Source: Eremophila alpestris peregrina
Lineage: Eukaryota > Chordata > Aves > Passeriformes > Alaudidae
Direction: 5' to 3'
Length of the DNA: 64,000 bases
Assembly (NCBI GenBank): GCA_009792885.1
Contig: WMCF01000035.1
Span: 2,279,917-2,343,916, forward strand
Below, in pieces: positions 1 to 14,250 of the stretch; the stretch's first letter is position 1, and the number at the start of each line of letters is the position of its first letter. The notes under the pieces are model-generated. The model saw nothing but the letters and a program-made list of their open reading frames with translations, ran no database searches and was not told the DNA's origin. The translations under genes and the position numbers were made by a program.

Positions 1-3000
1 TAAGGATGTGCCTTGATGTGTAAGCATTCAAACTCAGATTGCCTTCTAAAAAGAACAGCGCTTTCCAGTTGATGGGGAAAATAGTAATTTATCATTCTAT
101 CACTTCAGAAGCAATATCACTAAATCATGGCTATCATGAAAATCTGTTTTTCCTATACAAAAACGTGTGCTGGATGCCTTTTGTGTAAACAGTTATAACG
201 TTGTCTATTACCTGATTTACTTGAAAACATATTAATTTGCTAAAGCCATTTGGTTTCCAGTAACAATTTACAGATTACTCCTCATTTTCTTGTGCTCTTG
301 TTTCTGGGAAAAAACAGTGGTAAGTCTACCCTATAGCTTACTGGTGAAAGGAAGAAGAAGCAGTTTCCATTAGAAACTAAGCCTGTATTTATGTAAGTAG
401 ATTTTAGAACCTCTAGCTTGGATTTAGGCCAAGGTTTAATAGTTCTAATCTATTACGACTTGTAAAAACTTTCTGAACAAATCCACTGTCCTATTTTGGT
501 GTCCATACAGTTAATTATTCAAGCATTCTGGTATGTGCATTACATTGCCTCATGTTTGAGTGATGAATGCCCAAATGAAAAATTTGTAGTTATTCTACCA
601 ATACTTTTCAATCAACTGACAAATGTGCTTTCTTATTTTATTATCTGATCTTGAAAGTCATCAACTACATTCAAATCCCATGCCCAGAATTTGGTCTAGA
701 GTTTTAATAGAACACTTTAAATTATTAGAATTAAAATTATAAAATTGACACACACCTCTTAATAATAAATGCTAATTCACAAAGTTCTTATTTTATGCAT
801 CCATTGTGAAAAGCCATGCTGCCTTTAAATCACAGACATAAAAAGAAAAGGAAGTTGGTTTACATAAAACTTACTTCCAGAAAGATAAGTATCCTGTTTA
901 TATTATCATTGTGGTCCTCTCTGTTGTTGTTATTGACACAGTTGTTTGGTACTCGTTGTGTTTTCAAGCCAGAGGCTTATTTAGAGTTTGAAATTGATTG
1001 CTGGGGAAGTTGCTAAGCAATTTATGTAGCAACTTATCATAATTAGTTAGTTTTCTTAGTGTGAACTGCGCTTTATGCTTGTCAATTGATTTTTTCTGTG
1101 TGTATGCATAAGGCAGCTCATTGCATTCTGTCAAAAAGCCCCAAACACCAAAAAGACCATGGTTAGTACTTTATCATTCAGTTAAATATCTGTATATAGG
1201 ATGTATTTGCTTTAACTTTTTTAATGGCTAAGAAAAGGAGGAATAAGAAAGTTGCAAACAGATGCACTGTGTGAAAGTTCTGTGTCAAGCAAAGATGCTG
1301 TGAATAGTGAGATATTTTCCTTATTGTTTTACATAAAGTGTCCTTTGAAAATCCCATCAATTTTAACCTGCATTAGGTTGTGGTGTGTCCTAGACTGAAG
1401 ACTTCTTAGGCCAGGATCTTCTCATCATGACATGAATAACCTTAAAACAAACAAACAAAAAGAAGTTCTCAATACCATGGAACAGACAAGATCATATTTT
1501 CCAGGGAAGGAACACTCAAAAATAAGCTGAGATATTTCCTTTTAGTGCCAGGAAATCTGTCCCAACAGTGACATGTGATATGGTCATGACCTAGCCTCAA
1601 GGGGAGTGGGTGGAAGTCCTCTTCTTTTGACACTCTGGGAGAATGCTAAAATAAGAAGTCTGTTTAAAAAAAGAAAACAAAATCCCGTATGGTTTGCCTG
1701 TATGAAGTGAGAAACTGGGTTCTAGTTCCTTGGTTTGTAGTTTGCAAATAGACATTAATGGAAGCTCAGGACACATGGGAGAAGCATGGAATACAAAGTG
1801 ATGGTACAGATGAGTATCAGAGTGAGAGAAGACTTGGTTAAGAAAAGATTCTGTTTTCTGATCTTAGTTCTCTTTACCTAAGGGGATGTGAAAGAAAAAA
1901 AAAATCCGTCTGAGCTGAATTGGAGTTTTGTAGTCCAGATGTGAAGAGGTAATGTCAGAAACCTAAAGAATTCTGGTGCAGCTGGGAGAAAGTGGAGCAG
2001 GCCTCTCATTCCTGTGCTGGGTGGCTCCTGCTGGCACCTGCAGACTGCCCAAACCTCACACCAGGACATGAGGTGAATGGTACTGGCTCATTTCTATTTA
2101 TTTCATGGTGCACCTGGTTTCGTAGCTCTGGCCATGATATTTCCCTTCCAAGGAGGATTCCAGTTTACTGCTTTATCAGTATTTCTGATATGGTTGCTTG
2201 GTGGGGAGAATAGGTAGGATGAATGAGTGGAACAAAGGAGGTGGGGAGAAATGCTAGAAGGCACACTTCTTCAGGGAAGTGTACTCCAGTAAAATGCTGT
2301 TAGCTGACAACAGAAGCCCACCTTTATTAGTATTTGCTAAGTCTGCAAATGCATTAGGCATCTCTGCTGGTTTTGTGGACTGACACACAAGCAAAATTTT
2401 GCTTTTCAATGGAACTGAGAGGTCCAATACCCACACATGTGATCAACTCAGCTCTCAGCTGTGGAGTGGGTTTTTGCTGGGCAGTCATGAAAGAGCAGGT
2501 TCAGGAGGGTCTCATGCAGTCCCTTTCCTGGGCCCTGTTTTATTTGTTTACTGGAATAGAAGTGCCACTAATAGCTGTGCTGTTTGTGGACTGATTTACC
2601 TCACATGCTCAGCAATGATAATTTCTGCCAGCATCTGCATGTTTCCCTGTAAAGCACAATGACTTTCCCAAATGTGGAATAAATTGTAGTTGGATTTGAG
2701 TGTGACCTTGACTAATATGGTTCAAGAAATAAATTTTCTGGGTCGTTGAATTCATATTCTTGTCACTTACAGGGTCAACAATTTTTTGTCTGTGTATACA
2801 AGGAATGTTGGATTTGAATCAGGATACTGTAGATTATTAAAACTTCAGCATAAAAATATATTGTTATCTTTTTGTATATTGCAGTGATGGGAGCAACTAG
2901 TCATGTGAAAGTAGGTTGGGGTAAATGAGGTGGGGATGATATATAAAGTGACTTGCAGTTTTGTGTAAAGTCTTTCTTGATGGCCAGAAAAGTTAAGATT

Positions 3001-4976
3001 TGGTTTTAAATGACAGCATATTTTAATTTGTGAGACTTCTCTGTGTTCTGTGGTTTGAAACTGAACCTAAGGGATGTGATTGAGCTGACTAGAAGTAAGT
3101 TCTAAGAGGATCACTTCCTGGTGTGATGTGTCTCTGTGGGAATAAAATATGTGTGTTCTCTGCAAGAAAATTTTAAAAGAGAAAAAGAGAGTAATTAAGT
3201 GGTTAATCAAATTCAGATTAAAATATTATTAAATATCTCAGATGTTGAGCACAAAATTCCCATTCTGCATCTAATGGGATTTAGTAGTCTAAGACTCAGG
3301 CAGACTTTCACAATTGTCAGTATTTTTTTCCAAATGTTCTAGAGACTTTCCTTTTTCCACAGTGCACATTCCCTGATCTGACTGTCGAAGACCTGACTAT
3401 TTTTCATATTTTTGTCATTCTGAGGTTTTTCATTGTAACTTTTTCCATATTTGCCAAAACTAGCAGTCTAGGCCCAAGTCACTCATACAAGTGTCACATC
3501 AGAGGGAATGTGATTAATGAGGAAAAATACGTAACTTCATATTTTTGGTTGACTAGAGAGTGTCTGAAATTTCACAACATAGCTCATTTTGTCATGCTGG
3601 CAACAAGAAACCATAAGAATACTCAAGCAGGATGACTAAAAAGTGGCAGAATTATACAGAAAACACTTGCTTCTATAAGTGGGAACTTGAGGGATCCAAA
3701 CCCATAAGCCTACCTAAAATCTTCTTTGGATATGTTGGAGAGTTAATGATGCAGTGTGTATACAAGTGGCAGTAAAAAAAAAAAGAAGTCTAGCAGATTT
3801 GCCACTTGGCCTTATAATTTTTTACAATAAAGAATTCCAGTCATCAGCCTCAGTATTACAGCTCTTCCAAAGAAATTGGGTTCAAAGCACACCAGTGCTG
3901 TGCAAATAGAATCTCCTGAGAGATCCCTGTGTTTAGTTAGCACTCTAGTCTAGCCTGTTTTTGCAGGAGTCCTCCAATTTTATCATTCAGGCATTTTTAT
4001 GGCCTCATTGGAACAAATAAACAAACATCTGGAATCATGTGGTATATTTAATTAAAAACTTTTTGTTTGGCCAGAAATAGTAAAATCATGAAAAATTGCC
4101 TGTCTTCAAGCTCAGAAAGGCCAAATGGTGAAGCTGTTGGCTACAGACAGTTTTACAATGTATTGAAATTCATAGATATGCACACCTGCTGCAAGGCCCC
4201 CCCCTTTTTTTTGATTCATAACCATTAATGAGTGTTTAGTGCACAGATTGTAGCCCTTGTTTAAACGGGAATTTACTGTTTTTAATAACATATAGACACG
4301 TGTTGATATATTCCATACAGCCTGTGCTGTTCTGTAGTACACAGACACCATAAAGCTTTATATTATTGGTTAAAGAAAAAGAAAGAAGAAAGAAATCTTT
4401 ATGGTGCATGTTCCATTTGAATATTTTTTCATATTAGCATGTTTTAATTCCAGAGGCAGTAAATATCTGCCCCATGCTAAGGGTCTGTGTAGCAAATGTT
4501 GGAAATGTGAAAGATGATGTTTTCTCATTAAAATTAGAATCTGTGACAAAAATGTAAATTTTCATTGTTACATTTAATGTATTTTGGGGGGAAATTTTCA
4601 AGACTCTTGCTTTTGCAGATAAAACTGCTTAATGTCATCTGAGATATTATTTATAGTCACATAATATTTTACAGACCAGAATCATTATTTATGAAAACTC
4701 ATTTTCTATTGGGCTACTATCTATTTGAGATGCACAAATATAGGCCTGTGAACACACTGGACACAGAATTTTATTTTTGGGTTTTTACATCTCAGTTTTT
4801 AAATAGCTGAGCCTTCTATTGAGAAAATGACATGCACTCAGAAAGTAGCACTGCATCTGAATATTGTTCACTGTTCTTCATATTTCTCACAGTTAAAATA
4901 ATGTGGCCATTCCATTTTGAGTTGTTTCTCTGAGAATTTAGGCTTTTTAGCAGGATAGGATGGATGGAATCCTTAC
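1..4976. other. AT-rich non-coding stretch
   Basis: I see no gene here. Open frames on both strands are short and unrelated to known proteins. Small simple-sequence features are an AAAC-type run near 1444-1460 and a C9T9 homopolymer pair at 4197-4214. If the exon at 4977-5037 is real, this is downstream intron or 3' flank of that minus-strand gene. Confidence 0.6.
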
Positions 4977-5037
4977 CTGACTTTGGCCACTGCCCTGTAG
5001 TTGGTGTTACTGACCTGAATGAAGATGTGGGTGTCCT
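4977..5037 (-). CDS. Candidate internal coding exon (61 bp), gene not recognised
   Basis: On the minus strand this 61-bp block is preceded by a T-rich acceptor ending tgctttttcag and followed by a consensus donor, CAG then GTAAGG. It is GC-richer than its flanks. Two frames are open. The more protein-like one reads DTHIFIQVSNTNYRAVAKV and alternates hydrophobic and polar residues like a beta strand. It takes two bases from its left edge to complete a split codon and leaves two at its right edge. The other open frame is rich in Ser, Thr and Pro. I do not recognise the protein. The next exon-like block on the same strand lies about 10.9 kb upstream at 15972-16067, and the two are phase-compatible in either of two frame choices. 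A chance match or a non-coding RNA exon remains possible. Confidence 0.45.
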
Positions 5038-8000
5038 CTGAAAAAGCACTAATTCCCACATAGTCAACGCATGTAGAAGCCTGCTTTAAAAAATGGGGGA
5101 GGGAAGAAATTTCCTCCACAGTCAGAAGGGCAGCCATCTGCATAACAGCAGTGAAACTATTTCATCCCCTTGTGTGTTTGTTCTTTACAGCCTGCACATC
5201 TTGCTGTAACATCTACGTGTCTTTCAGATATGAACAGCCAAAAAGATGCAATGGGTTTCACATTTCCTTGTTCAGTGTGTGCTGTGCTAGAAGTGGGTGA
5301 AGGGTCCTTTTTTAAATTTGATTTCAGGCAAGAAAGGGGTGGCTTTGTAGGATGCTTCATTGCATGATCTTCTGCAAGAGAAAGCTGTCAACTTTTTACT
5401 GGATATGAATTTCTGTATTCATGATCTAATGATATATTTACTGATCAAAGTTCCTTGCAGAGCTCTGAAAGCAAATGATAAGTAGGTTGATGGCTTCCTT
5501 GTTTTTCCTGTTTTGTGATATTTTTGTGGTCTGTTAATAACCTCATTGTAAGAAAAGTAAATGATAGGAAGCCCCATGACATCCTTCACTAACTTTGTAT
5601 GCCTTTAAGCAGAGAGATCACACCTGGGGAGAAGAAAGGGAGGAGACAGAGAGGTAAATAATAAGTATAAACAAGTGCGATTGTTTTATGTCCCTTACCA
5701 AACAGGATGGTTGATCCTTTTTTTTGTTGATATTCATTTTGTTACCTTTTACAGTCTGAGATATCTTGAAAATTGTTTCTGTTTACACAGAATGAATTTC
5801 TTTTACTGTGTGATTGACAACACTGATATGTTTTCTAAGACCCTTTTTGTCTATGACTCTAAAGTGCTTAGTAAACCTAGGCAGCCACCTGAAAGACCCC
5901 CCACCTGTGGCTGCATAAAACTGAAATAAAGAATGGAAAATAACCCTTTGAGTATTCACTTTCCCACCCACTGAGAGCAAAATGCAATGTAGTGCAATTT
6001 TAGTACTTGTGTGCCACTGGGGAAAATAGACTCCTAAAATCACATAGTGAAGCATTGGAAAAATTCAGTGAATTTGTACTAAGCACTGTGTTATAAAACC
6101 TAAGGAACCGTGGGCTTTGCCTCTCAAGTGAAACAGATTTGTATTGCAGTTCTGTTAGAATGCCTCCAATTGCAATGATGATATTTAGCACAGTAGGCTG
6201 GAAAAATGTGAGGCTGCTGAATGCCAGTCCTTTCACAGGAATGCTTGCAGAGGAGGGAGGGGCAAGCAACCTTCTGATGTCTACTTAAAGACCAAACAAG
6301 ACTGCAATCTCTGATTTGTTTTTTTTTACTTTTGCTCAGTGTCAGGCCATGTAGAGAGATGTGGAAAGAGCACATGGGCCAAGTTGCCTCTGTCAAAACT
6401 ATCTTTATTACAAGAAATGGCTTCTCTCATCTAATAGAGTTTGTGTCATGCCTGAGATGAGTTAGAACACGTGCATACCAAAACTGCAGGGCTGCCACAC
6501 CCCTGGGCTGGATTTCCCCACTCTAGCTTGGCTTCCTCTGCACCCACCACTGCAGGAGCAGAGACTTTTGTAGCTTCAGTCCATTGTGCTTAGAAAAACT
6601 CCATCTATCCCAGCTCTACCTTTCCTCACAGGAGAGAGCTAACTTCTGGATGGGTTTTTTTGCTGAATTGTGAGTGGGAGCAACCAGGCTTAACAGGAAA
6701 TTTTGTCTCCATGAAATGAGTGGGCTCAATGGAAATAATCCCTTGGGCCCCAATGGAAGAATTGGAATCTGTCTTAAAGCAAAGAGGTTGGCAAACAGCC
6801 CCTCCACACACACCAAACAAACTGTTCCTCCCAAATCCACTTAATTAATTAATTTGGCAGATTGTGTCTGTCTTAAAGGTAGTGAATGATAAATTTCATG
6901 GAGGCAAAAAAGAGAGCAACTTAGAATAAATAGATTAAATGTAAGCTATTACATCATTCAGAAGCAATTTGGTGCTGTCAAATGCCAGCCATTACTGATG
7001 TAAGGTACGTGATATGTCAGGAAAAAGAAATACCAGGTGAAATTACAGTAAGGTAAAAAGGAGATATGTAGACTTCCACTCAGCTGATAATTGTGGATGT
7101 AAAGTTTACCTCTGCCCTGTAATTTGATTCTAGATAACAATAGCAGTAGAATGTGGAGGATAACTGAAGTTTTGCTGTTGTTTCCTCTTCACTTTTGTTC
7201 CACTGTCAATATAAAAAGTAATTCCTTTACTAGAGTGAGTTCAGTAGTAAAGTGAAAGAGAAGCTGTCACCTAAATTAATTTTTTTGTGTTGAAAAATCT
7301 GTTTGTTATAAAGGAGTATAATGGCTTTATTCAAAAGAGGATGAGACAAAATAGAGCATTGTGAGAATATTGAGAAGAATTAGAACATCAGGAGATGCCA
7401 CAAAGGAGAGTGAGTTTGACATATTGTTAATGTCTGTTAATTCTTTTATCCTGTCAACCCTTAAAAGTTTGTTTGGGTTTTTTTTTCCTGCTCTCTGCAT
7501 GTTTAGGGAAGATGGCCCTTCAGATGAAATTTCTGGATGAAATGAACTAATTAAAATAGTTTGCATGATTTGGAGATGGCATTCATTTAGGAAATGTAGG
7601 AACAATGACTCAGGAATTCAGGCAGAAGTTGTTCCCACAAGAAGGTAAAACATTGACTGCAGTTTAGCAAATAAGTAAAGAAAGAATGCAAAATACTGGT
7701 ATGTTTTGCAGAGTAAAAAGAACATTTCAAAGAGTTCTGGAAGCGACTTTGTCAGTGAGAATAGGTGCCAGCTTGCTGTGGTTGGTGTTCTACCTGGGAA
7801 TGCACTGAGTGCAAGATGTGTGGAGGAAAAGGAATGTTTCTTTCACGAGCAGGAATGCACTTGTAACCTCAAATTGTTCATCCTGAATGGAGGCAGGATT
7901 TTCCTGGCAGATTAATATTTAGGATCCAAACTATTTCTTTTGTGAACATACCACCTAAAGGAGCTACAGTGTTTCACCAGAGAGTTGAGTCTTACTCTGT

Positions 8001-11000
8001 CATTCTACTTTTCAGTAGCACAGGCAGAAAATGCTTTTAAATAAATAAAGGTGCAAGAGCAAGATCTGTGAAGTTCAAACTCCCTTACATTGGAAGTGTT
8101 TTTTAAGTATGGTGATGTAGCAAGGGATGAAATGAAAAGCAAGAGCCAAAGTATGAATGGTTTTATGTTCTTTTAGGTAAATGAAGTAGCACATTCCTTA
8201 CCTGTTTTTACTTGTTTTCATACTGTTTTTTCTTCATAGGTTTGAAATAATTTTCTAAACTTCCGAAGCAAACTATTTAACACTGGCTTGTAGGTACTTT
8301 GAACTGCCCTAATTAATGATTTTTCAGATAAATCTATTTTTTTTCAAATGCTATTATATTGTTTTCTAATAAAAAAGACATCTTACTCTTGTTTCTTGTC
8401 CATTCCCAAGTGTCACAGCTTAATAGAAAAGAGTCTGAAGAAGGGTTTCTCTGATGTGTAGGTTAGAAATACTGTGTTGGAAGCAGGTACACTGGTACAA
8501 GAGGGGAATCTCTGGGTAATTTCTCCCCGTGGCTGTAGTCAAACCTGCACAGATTGTGGGGAGGAAATCCATATGCATGCTAGACATCTCTGTGCCTTAA
8601 AACAACTGCCTGCAGGTGTTTTAGCCATGCACATGTGGCTGGATATATGATGAGACTTTTCAGATTTTCAGCCAAGTCTTCACTAGCAGGGTAATGAAAT
8701 GTTGAGGGAGAGGGAAACAAGATACATAGACGTGTAGAGGTTATGATGTCATATGCAGTGAGTTATTGCTGTTTTGATACTTCTCATAAATTCATTCCAA
8801 ATCAACTGCTAAGCCATGTTTCTGTGCTATTAATTTAAAATCTCGGAGAATGAGAGGCTGTGTGTATGCACATGTCATATGTTCTCTGCAATAGCCAGCC
8901 ATTGTCTCTGAGCTGAGGGAAACATCCTCACCTAGTCACTGACCTACAGCTCTATTCCTTATTATTGGGTTCAGGAAACTTGGGAGCAAACTGAGATCAG
9001 CATGGAAGGATTGAAAATTCACTTTTCTCTTTGATAGGCTAAACACCATCAACTGGGCATGGATTTTTTTGAGCATCACAATTCTCAAATATTAGACAAG
9101 ATGTCAGTTTGGTGTCACATCCTAAATTGTAGCCCCAAGCAGCTTAAAAGTTTCTTGAGAGTAACTCGGAGAATTACTTCCTCCTAAGTGTGAACTTTAC
9201 TTGTAGTGCCAAGTTATAGATACTACAGTGCCTCTGTATAAATACTGGTTTTGTGTATTTTGGTCTTTTTTGCCAAGCTCTACATGGCAACTGAATGAAC
9301 AGAAGCATATGGGTGAATTCTATCCAAGATATATGCAAACTTTCTGCTGCTCTTGTGAAAGAGTTTAAATGTTTTGATTGATCATCATCAGTACTGCTAT
9401 TTTGGTGATTCTTGATTTGAAGGTAGACTTGGAGTTGCTTAAGAATAGCTTGATAAGATTTAACCTCTCTAATGAGAGCTTGATAGATAACATGTTTAAA
9501 TTAGAAGGGGAAGGGGGGCAGTGTGAAATAGATCATGTTGTAATTTCAGTAATCACATGCACTGAAATATGTCATTGAAAAGATACTTAAGAATCTTAAA
9601 TCTTAGGATGCCTGTCAGATTTCTTTTAGTCTATGAACAATGACAATCATAATTTGACGGTGAAATACGGTCAGAGCTTCTGTCTCCTTGACAGTCACTC
9701 CAATATTTAGACAAAAAAGCACATTCTCACAGATTTCATTAGTCAACTTGTGCTTTTACCTTTTCCCTCATGTAACTCTAATACTCTGAGAAGCCTAGAC
9801 AAGCAGAGTTAAGTGTTCTCTCTTACCAGCATGAGAGAAATTACCTGTGAGTATGAAAAGCCAGAGGAAGTTTAAGGTCAATCACACGGATTGTTTGGAA
9901 CACCCAGAAACTATTAGGGTTGCACTTAATGAGTTGATGTGTGCTCTTGAGCCATTTTCAAACATCCTCTAAAACTGACTTGTTGCACAGTTGAATTAAG
10001 ATTTTTAATTTAATTTTTTCAAATGCTGTTGCCCTGATGCTTCATACGTAACAAAATACCCCCAAAATTTAAGAACACTGGAGAAGGCTTGAAGAGCTGC
10101 TTTGGGTAACAAATCAGAGGGAGTGAGGAGATTCTGATTAACACAGAAATCTGCATTTGTGAAATATCTTTTATGTAGATGATCTCTGGGCACGTACAAT
10201 GCAAAAGTCTGTGGAGCTTGGCTAAACAAGCCTGAAAGAATGGGGATTTTGAAAGCAGGGAGAGAAGAGAGCTTGATCTAATGTCATAAGGCAGGGAGCT
10301 TTAGAGCCTTGGGGCACAATTAACAAAGGGTCTGGCACCTGCCGTCTCCGGTCTTTGTATTTGTTTGGAGCAAGATTTAGTACTTCTGCTCATGGGATGT
10401 GCTTCCTTTTCTGGTCTTCAATCCACTGTAGCTCAGAATCTATCTGAATATTTCTGGTAATAACAAGTTGTAAGCATCCTTGGCTCAGGTGAGCATAATA
10501 GGAGAGGGTTACTTAGTGAAGCTCATGAGAGACTTGCCTTCTCTTTTGTCTTCTTGAGTCCTCCTGCCCATGTCACTTTTTTCCCCTCTGTTTAACAGCA
10601 GAGGATTATTGCAGGCCTTAAGAATTTTCATTTTATTTATATATTTTTGTCTGTTACTGATGTAAATGGCATTAATGGCATTTCTACTGACAACTCAGTG
10701 TTTCTTATTGAAACACAAGATGAATTTTAATTAAATGTATGCTAAATTGGTGAAAAGTTGAGGCTATTTCTATGTGTCCTTTACCGTCCCTGAGGATGTT
10801 ATGATTTCTCCTTATGAATGTTTAAAAGCATTTTTCTCTTACAGTTATATTGTCATCTTATTTGGGAATACTGAAGTCTTTTATGGGCCCTTTGTCAAGC
10901 ATATGTGTAACAAGAAGTCATCCATGGCCCGATGCTTTTAAAGAGTTGAGAGGACAAGACATGCAGAAAAGATAGAAAAAAAAAAAAAAGATAGAAAAAA

Positions 11001-14000
11001 ATATACAGTTTTCCTTACTTTCCTTACTTTCATATTTGAGAAGGTGAGGCAGAAAGCACCACGTACAGTGGTTTAGCCAAAATGTTTGTGGCACTGTATG
11101 GTTTTAAGTATCTTATTTTTTGGACTGCAGATTTAGTAACTAGAACACCTCTTCTAATGAAAGTACTCACATCAGAGGCCTACATGCTTCCTAGATAACT
11201 TTAATGATATGTCCTTTATCACAAAGTTTGTTTTCATGGTATCAGGGATTAGTTCTCCTGTCTGGATTGTTCTGCCTTGCCCTTGTCAATTATCTTCTAT
11301 TTTTGCAATCTGTTTGTATAACTTTTTAGTCTTCCCATAGAGAAAGCATAGTTAAGCTTGGCCAGAAGCACTGTATAGTCATTGAAGCCTACACCAATCA
11401 ATAGAAATGTGTCAATCTTGATGAATGAATCTCATGAACTGCAAAATCAACAAGAGAAACAGGTGAGGGGGAATGCAGAGTGGCAGGTGAGAATTAACAG
11501 TGCTGGACATCATTAACTTCCTGAGCACATCAAAGAACCTTCAATGCAGATAAACTACCATTTTCAATGGTTAGAGGCAAGTTTCTTCTAAATCATACCA
11601 ATCTTTCTAGGAGACTCTGATTTGTAGTGGATTGTTGGGGGTGTGTTTTGGTGCTGTAAAATTTGCATTTTAAGAAATTATTTTCATTTGCATATATGAT
11701 GCAGTGTCATTAAAAAGACTTGACTTTTACTAACAGATCCCTTTTTTGGAACAGTGTTTCCTTTTAGCAATTACAAAACATAGTTTCAGGAAAGGAGCAG
11801 CACCTTATTATTTAGTGTGTTCAAACCCACTCCTTTCTAAAGTTATTGTAAAGACAGTGACAGCAACCCAGCTCAGCTTTAATGGGTGTACATGATTAGG
11901 AAGCCAAAGGCTTTTTCATCAAGGCAAAAGTTTTTTTCCTGTCCAGTAAGGCCAAAAATTGAAATGGTGCAAATTAAAATTCTCTGAGTTGTCCAAAAAA
12001 TTAAGTGTTATAAGAGTGCTTCTGGTGCTGTGTTGTTTTTTTGCTGAAACTGATGCTATTGTGGCTATAAACTACTACAGCAAAACAGCTGTTTATCAAA
12101 ACATGACAATTTTCTGTGATGAGAGAATTGTGCATGCTTGTAATACTGTTTCCATGGAAAAAGATGCATGGGCTTAGATTTAGTCAAAATTATGGCACAC
12201 TGTTCTAAACTTGACAGAACTAGTTCAGCACATAATCCATAATAAAATAGGAACTGTGGAATTTAAACTCTAATTCAGTGCATATCAGTTTGTATGCAAA
12301 GACTCTGTTTAAGATATTGCAAAACAGGTTTTCTCAGTAAATGCTACCAAAGCTGTGGCACGTATCCCAGTGCTGGGATGTGAGTAAAGGCTTTATCTGG
12401 GCTCCAAGCTGCGGTTCCATGGTTTGCTCTCTCTGCCCAGTATAACAAATAGTGGATGTTGCATGCATTTTTGATTGATGAGGTATTGAGGAGGGTTTGG
12501 AAATCTGAAAACCCATATTATTATAAAGATTATGGAATAGTGGGAAATGGAGCCAGGAATGTACCTATAATTTAGGGTAAAGAGTAATAATGAGTGCCCA
12601 TAAAAATAAATAACCATGATGTTAAATAGACTGCAGATCATTTGCACCTTGAGGCTTTTCTCAGATTTTGTGCCAGTAAAGAAATGTGGTAATAAGCCCT
12701 CATGTATTTAGGCAAAAGAGTTTCTTATGCATGAGTTTTATTTAGGCAATTTGAATAATCCCAGAAATATTTGGGAGCATGAAGGGGACAAGAGAAGGAA
12801 GATGAAGGCAGAAACATAGAAAGTCTGCACTATTTGGAAGAAGTACTTTATGTTTAGATTATTCTTGATCATACTTTTTTTTTTTTATTACTTCTGACTC
12901 TTTCATGGCTGATAATGCTATTCTGAAGTCTGTTCTGAAGTTGTAATTTCAGTTCTGTTCAGTGAGAAATCCTTTTTGATCACTGTAGACACACAAAATG
13001 AAGCTGTGTGATTGCTGGCCAGTTCTTATAACAGTCTTGAAAGTTCTTTCCTAGTTTGTCCTCATCAGTCAAAAAGAAAAATACTTCATGTATTTCTTCC
13101 TTCAGAGACATGGTACTGCATGGAGGTTCTAGAGCTGCAGAGTGGGGGTAGCTTTTCCTGTACCTGCAAGGGTAGGAGAAAATGTAGGATGAGCTTTCAT
13201 GGCTGAGAATTTAAAAGTTTCTTGCTCGTTGCTTCTGCTTTATCACAGAACACTTTTTTCAGATAAATATTCCTACTATAATGATTTTTAATAACATCTG
13301 TGCATGTCAGTATTTATTCACAGCCCATGTTGTATCCTGATTTGTTTATATTGTCTGTATCTGATAATCAATGATAGAACCATATTTTGCAGCTTCCTTT
13401 CTTTTCATAAACTTTCATAGAAATTGTTAGTTTTGTGTTTAACATTGCAGACCAGTGATTTCTCTCTTACATGTTGTGCAGGTTCAGGCAGTTTACAAAT
13501 CACTTGGTTGTCATAATTTTGTGTAAGAATTTTTTTGGATATCTTTCCTCTCTGACTAAATTTATTGAGCTATGGGTAAAGTAAATTTGGAAAGCAACAC
13601 ATTTTTAGTAAAATGTTAGTTCAGTGAGAGGTGGAATGGTCAACAGCTTTCTCCATACTTCAAGTTCCCAAAGCAAAAAGGAAATTTATACTCTCCATTG
13701 AGATATAAACTAGTTTATTTTTGGTAATTTATCTGAAAAGTTGATGCTTACCATAATAATTCATCAAACATTTTTTGTGAAGTGTATCTGGCAAGGCTTC
13801 CTGGCATCAGCCTTTGAAATTCTGAGTTCTTGCATCCTCTGGGAACACAGTGACTCTCTCTTCTTATTGCACATCTGGAAGGAATGTTGCTGCCTTTTTG
13901 TTTCATCAGGGAGAGATTGTTAGGATAACAATTTAACTTCTCTAAACTGTTTGCTAGTGTCTTTGGTTTTGTGAATATGAAAGAGGTAAAATGCTATAAT

Positions 14001-14232
14001 TTATAAATTATATTCCTATTTCAGTTTTTAATTTTAAATCATACAATAATAGTTATTTAATAAGAATGCCTATATTGGTACTTTACTGGGCTTTCCATGA
14101 GGAATGAAGTTCTGTTGGTGTATATGTATCATTGTCTTGTTTTATCTCATCAGGCACTGTGGTTGAGCAAAACACAGAATGTTTATGCTTAATTATCTAA
14201 ATTATTTGTTTCAGTTGAAAAGATAAGAATTC
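5038..14232. other. AT-rich non-coding stretch, probable intron
   Basis: No recognisable gene. It contains an A-rich GATAGAAA-type tract at 10966-11001, a short tandem of a TTTCCTTAC-type unit near 11013-11030 and scattered homopolymers. A hydrophobic exon-like segment at 6121-6243 (minus) is discussed under findings but is too weak to annotate. If the exons at 4977-5037 and 15972-16067 belong to one gene, this is the intron between them. Confidence 0.5.
10966..11001. repeat. A-rich simple repeat
   Basis: Three copies of a GATAGAAA-like motif are separated by a 14-base A run. It is ordinary low-complexity sequence with no sign of a retroposed gene upstream. Confidence 0.7.
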
Positions 14233-14250
14233 TGTTTACCGAGGTAAACA
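14233..14250. promoter_or_regulatory. Perfect palindrome of two forkhead-type motifs
   Basis: The sequence TGTTTACCGAGGTAAACA is an 8-bp perfect inverted repeat around a 2-bp spacer. Each arm contains TGTTTAC, the core recognised by forkhead (FOX) factors. This is what the sequence shows. Binding in vivo is inference, and short palindromes occur by chance in a window this size. Confidence 0.3.

Noticed and set aside
300..325. Donor-like GTGGTAAGTC after an open stretch
   Set aside because: The upstream acceptor is weak and the putative peptide is short and unrecognised.
5600..5650. Very long pyrimidine tract on the minus strand ending in CAG, as for an acceptor
   Set aside because: All three frames after it stop within a few codons to a dozen codons and no good donor follows.
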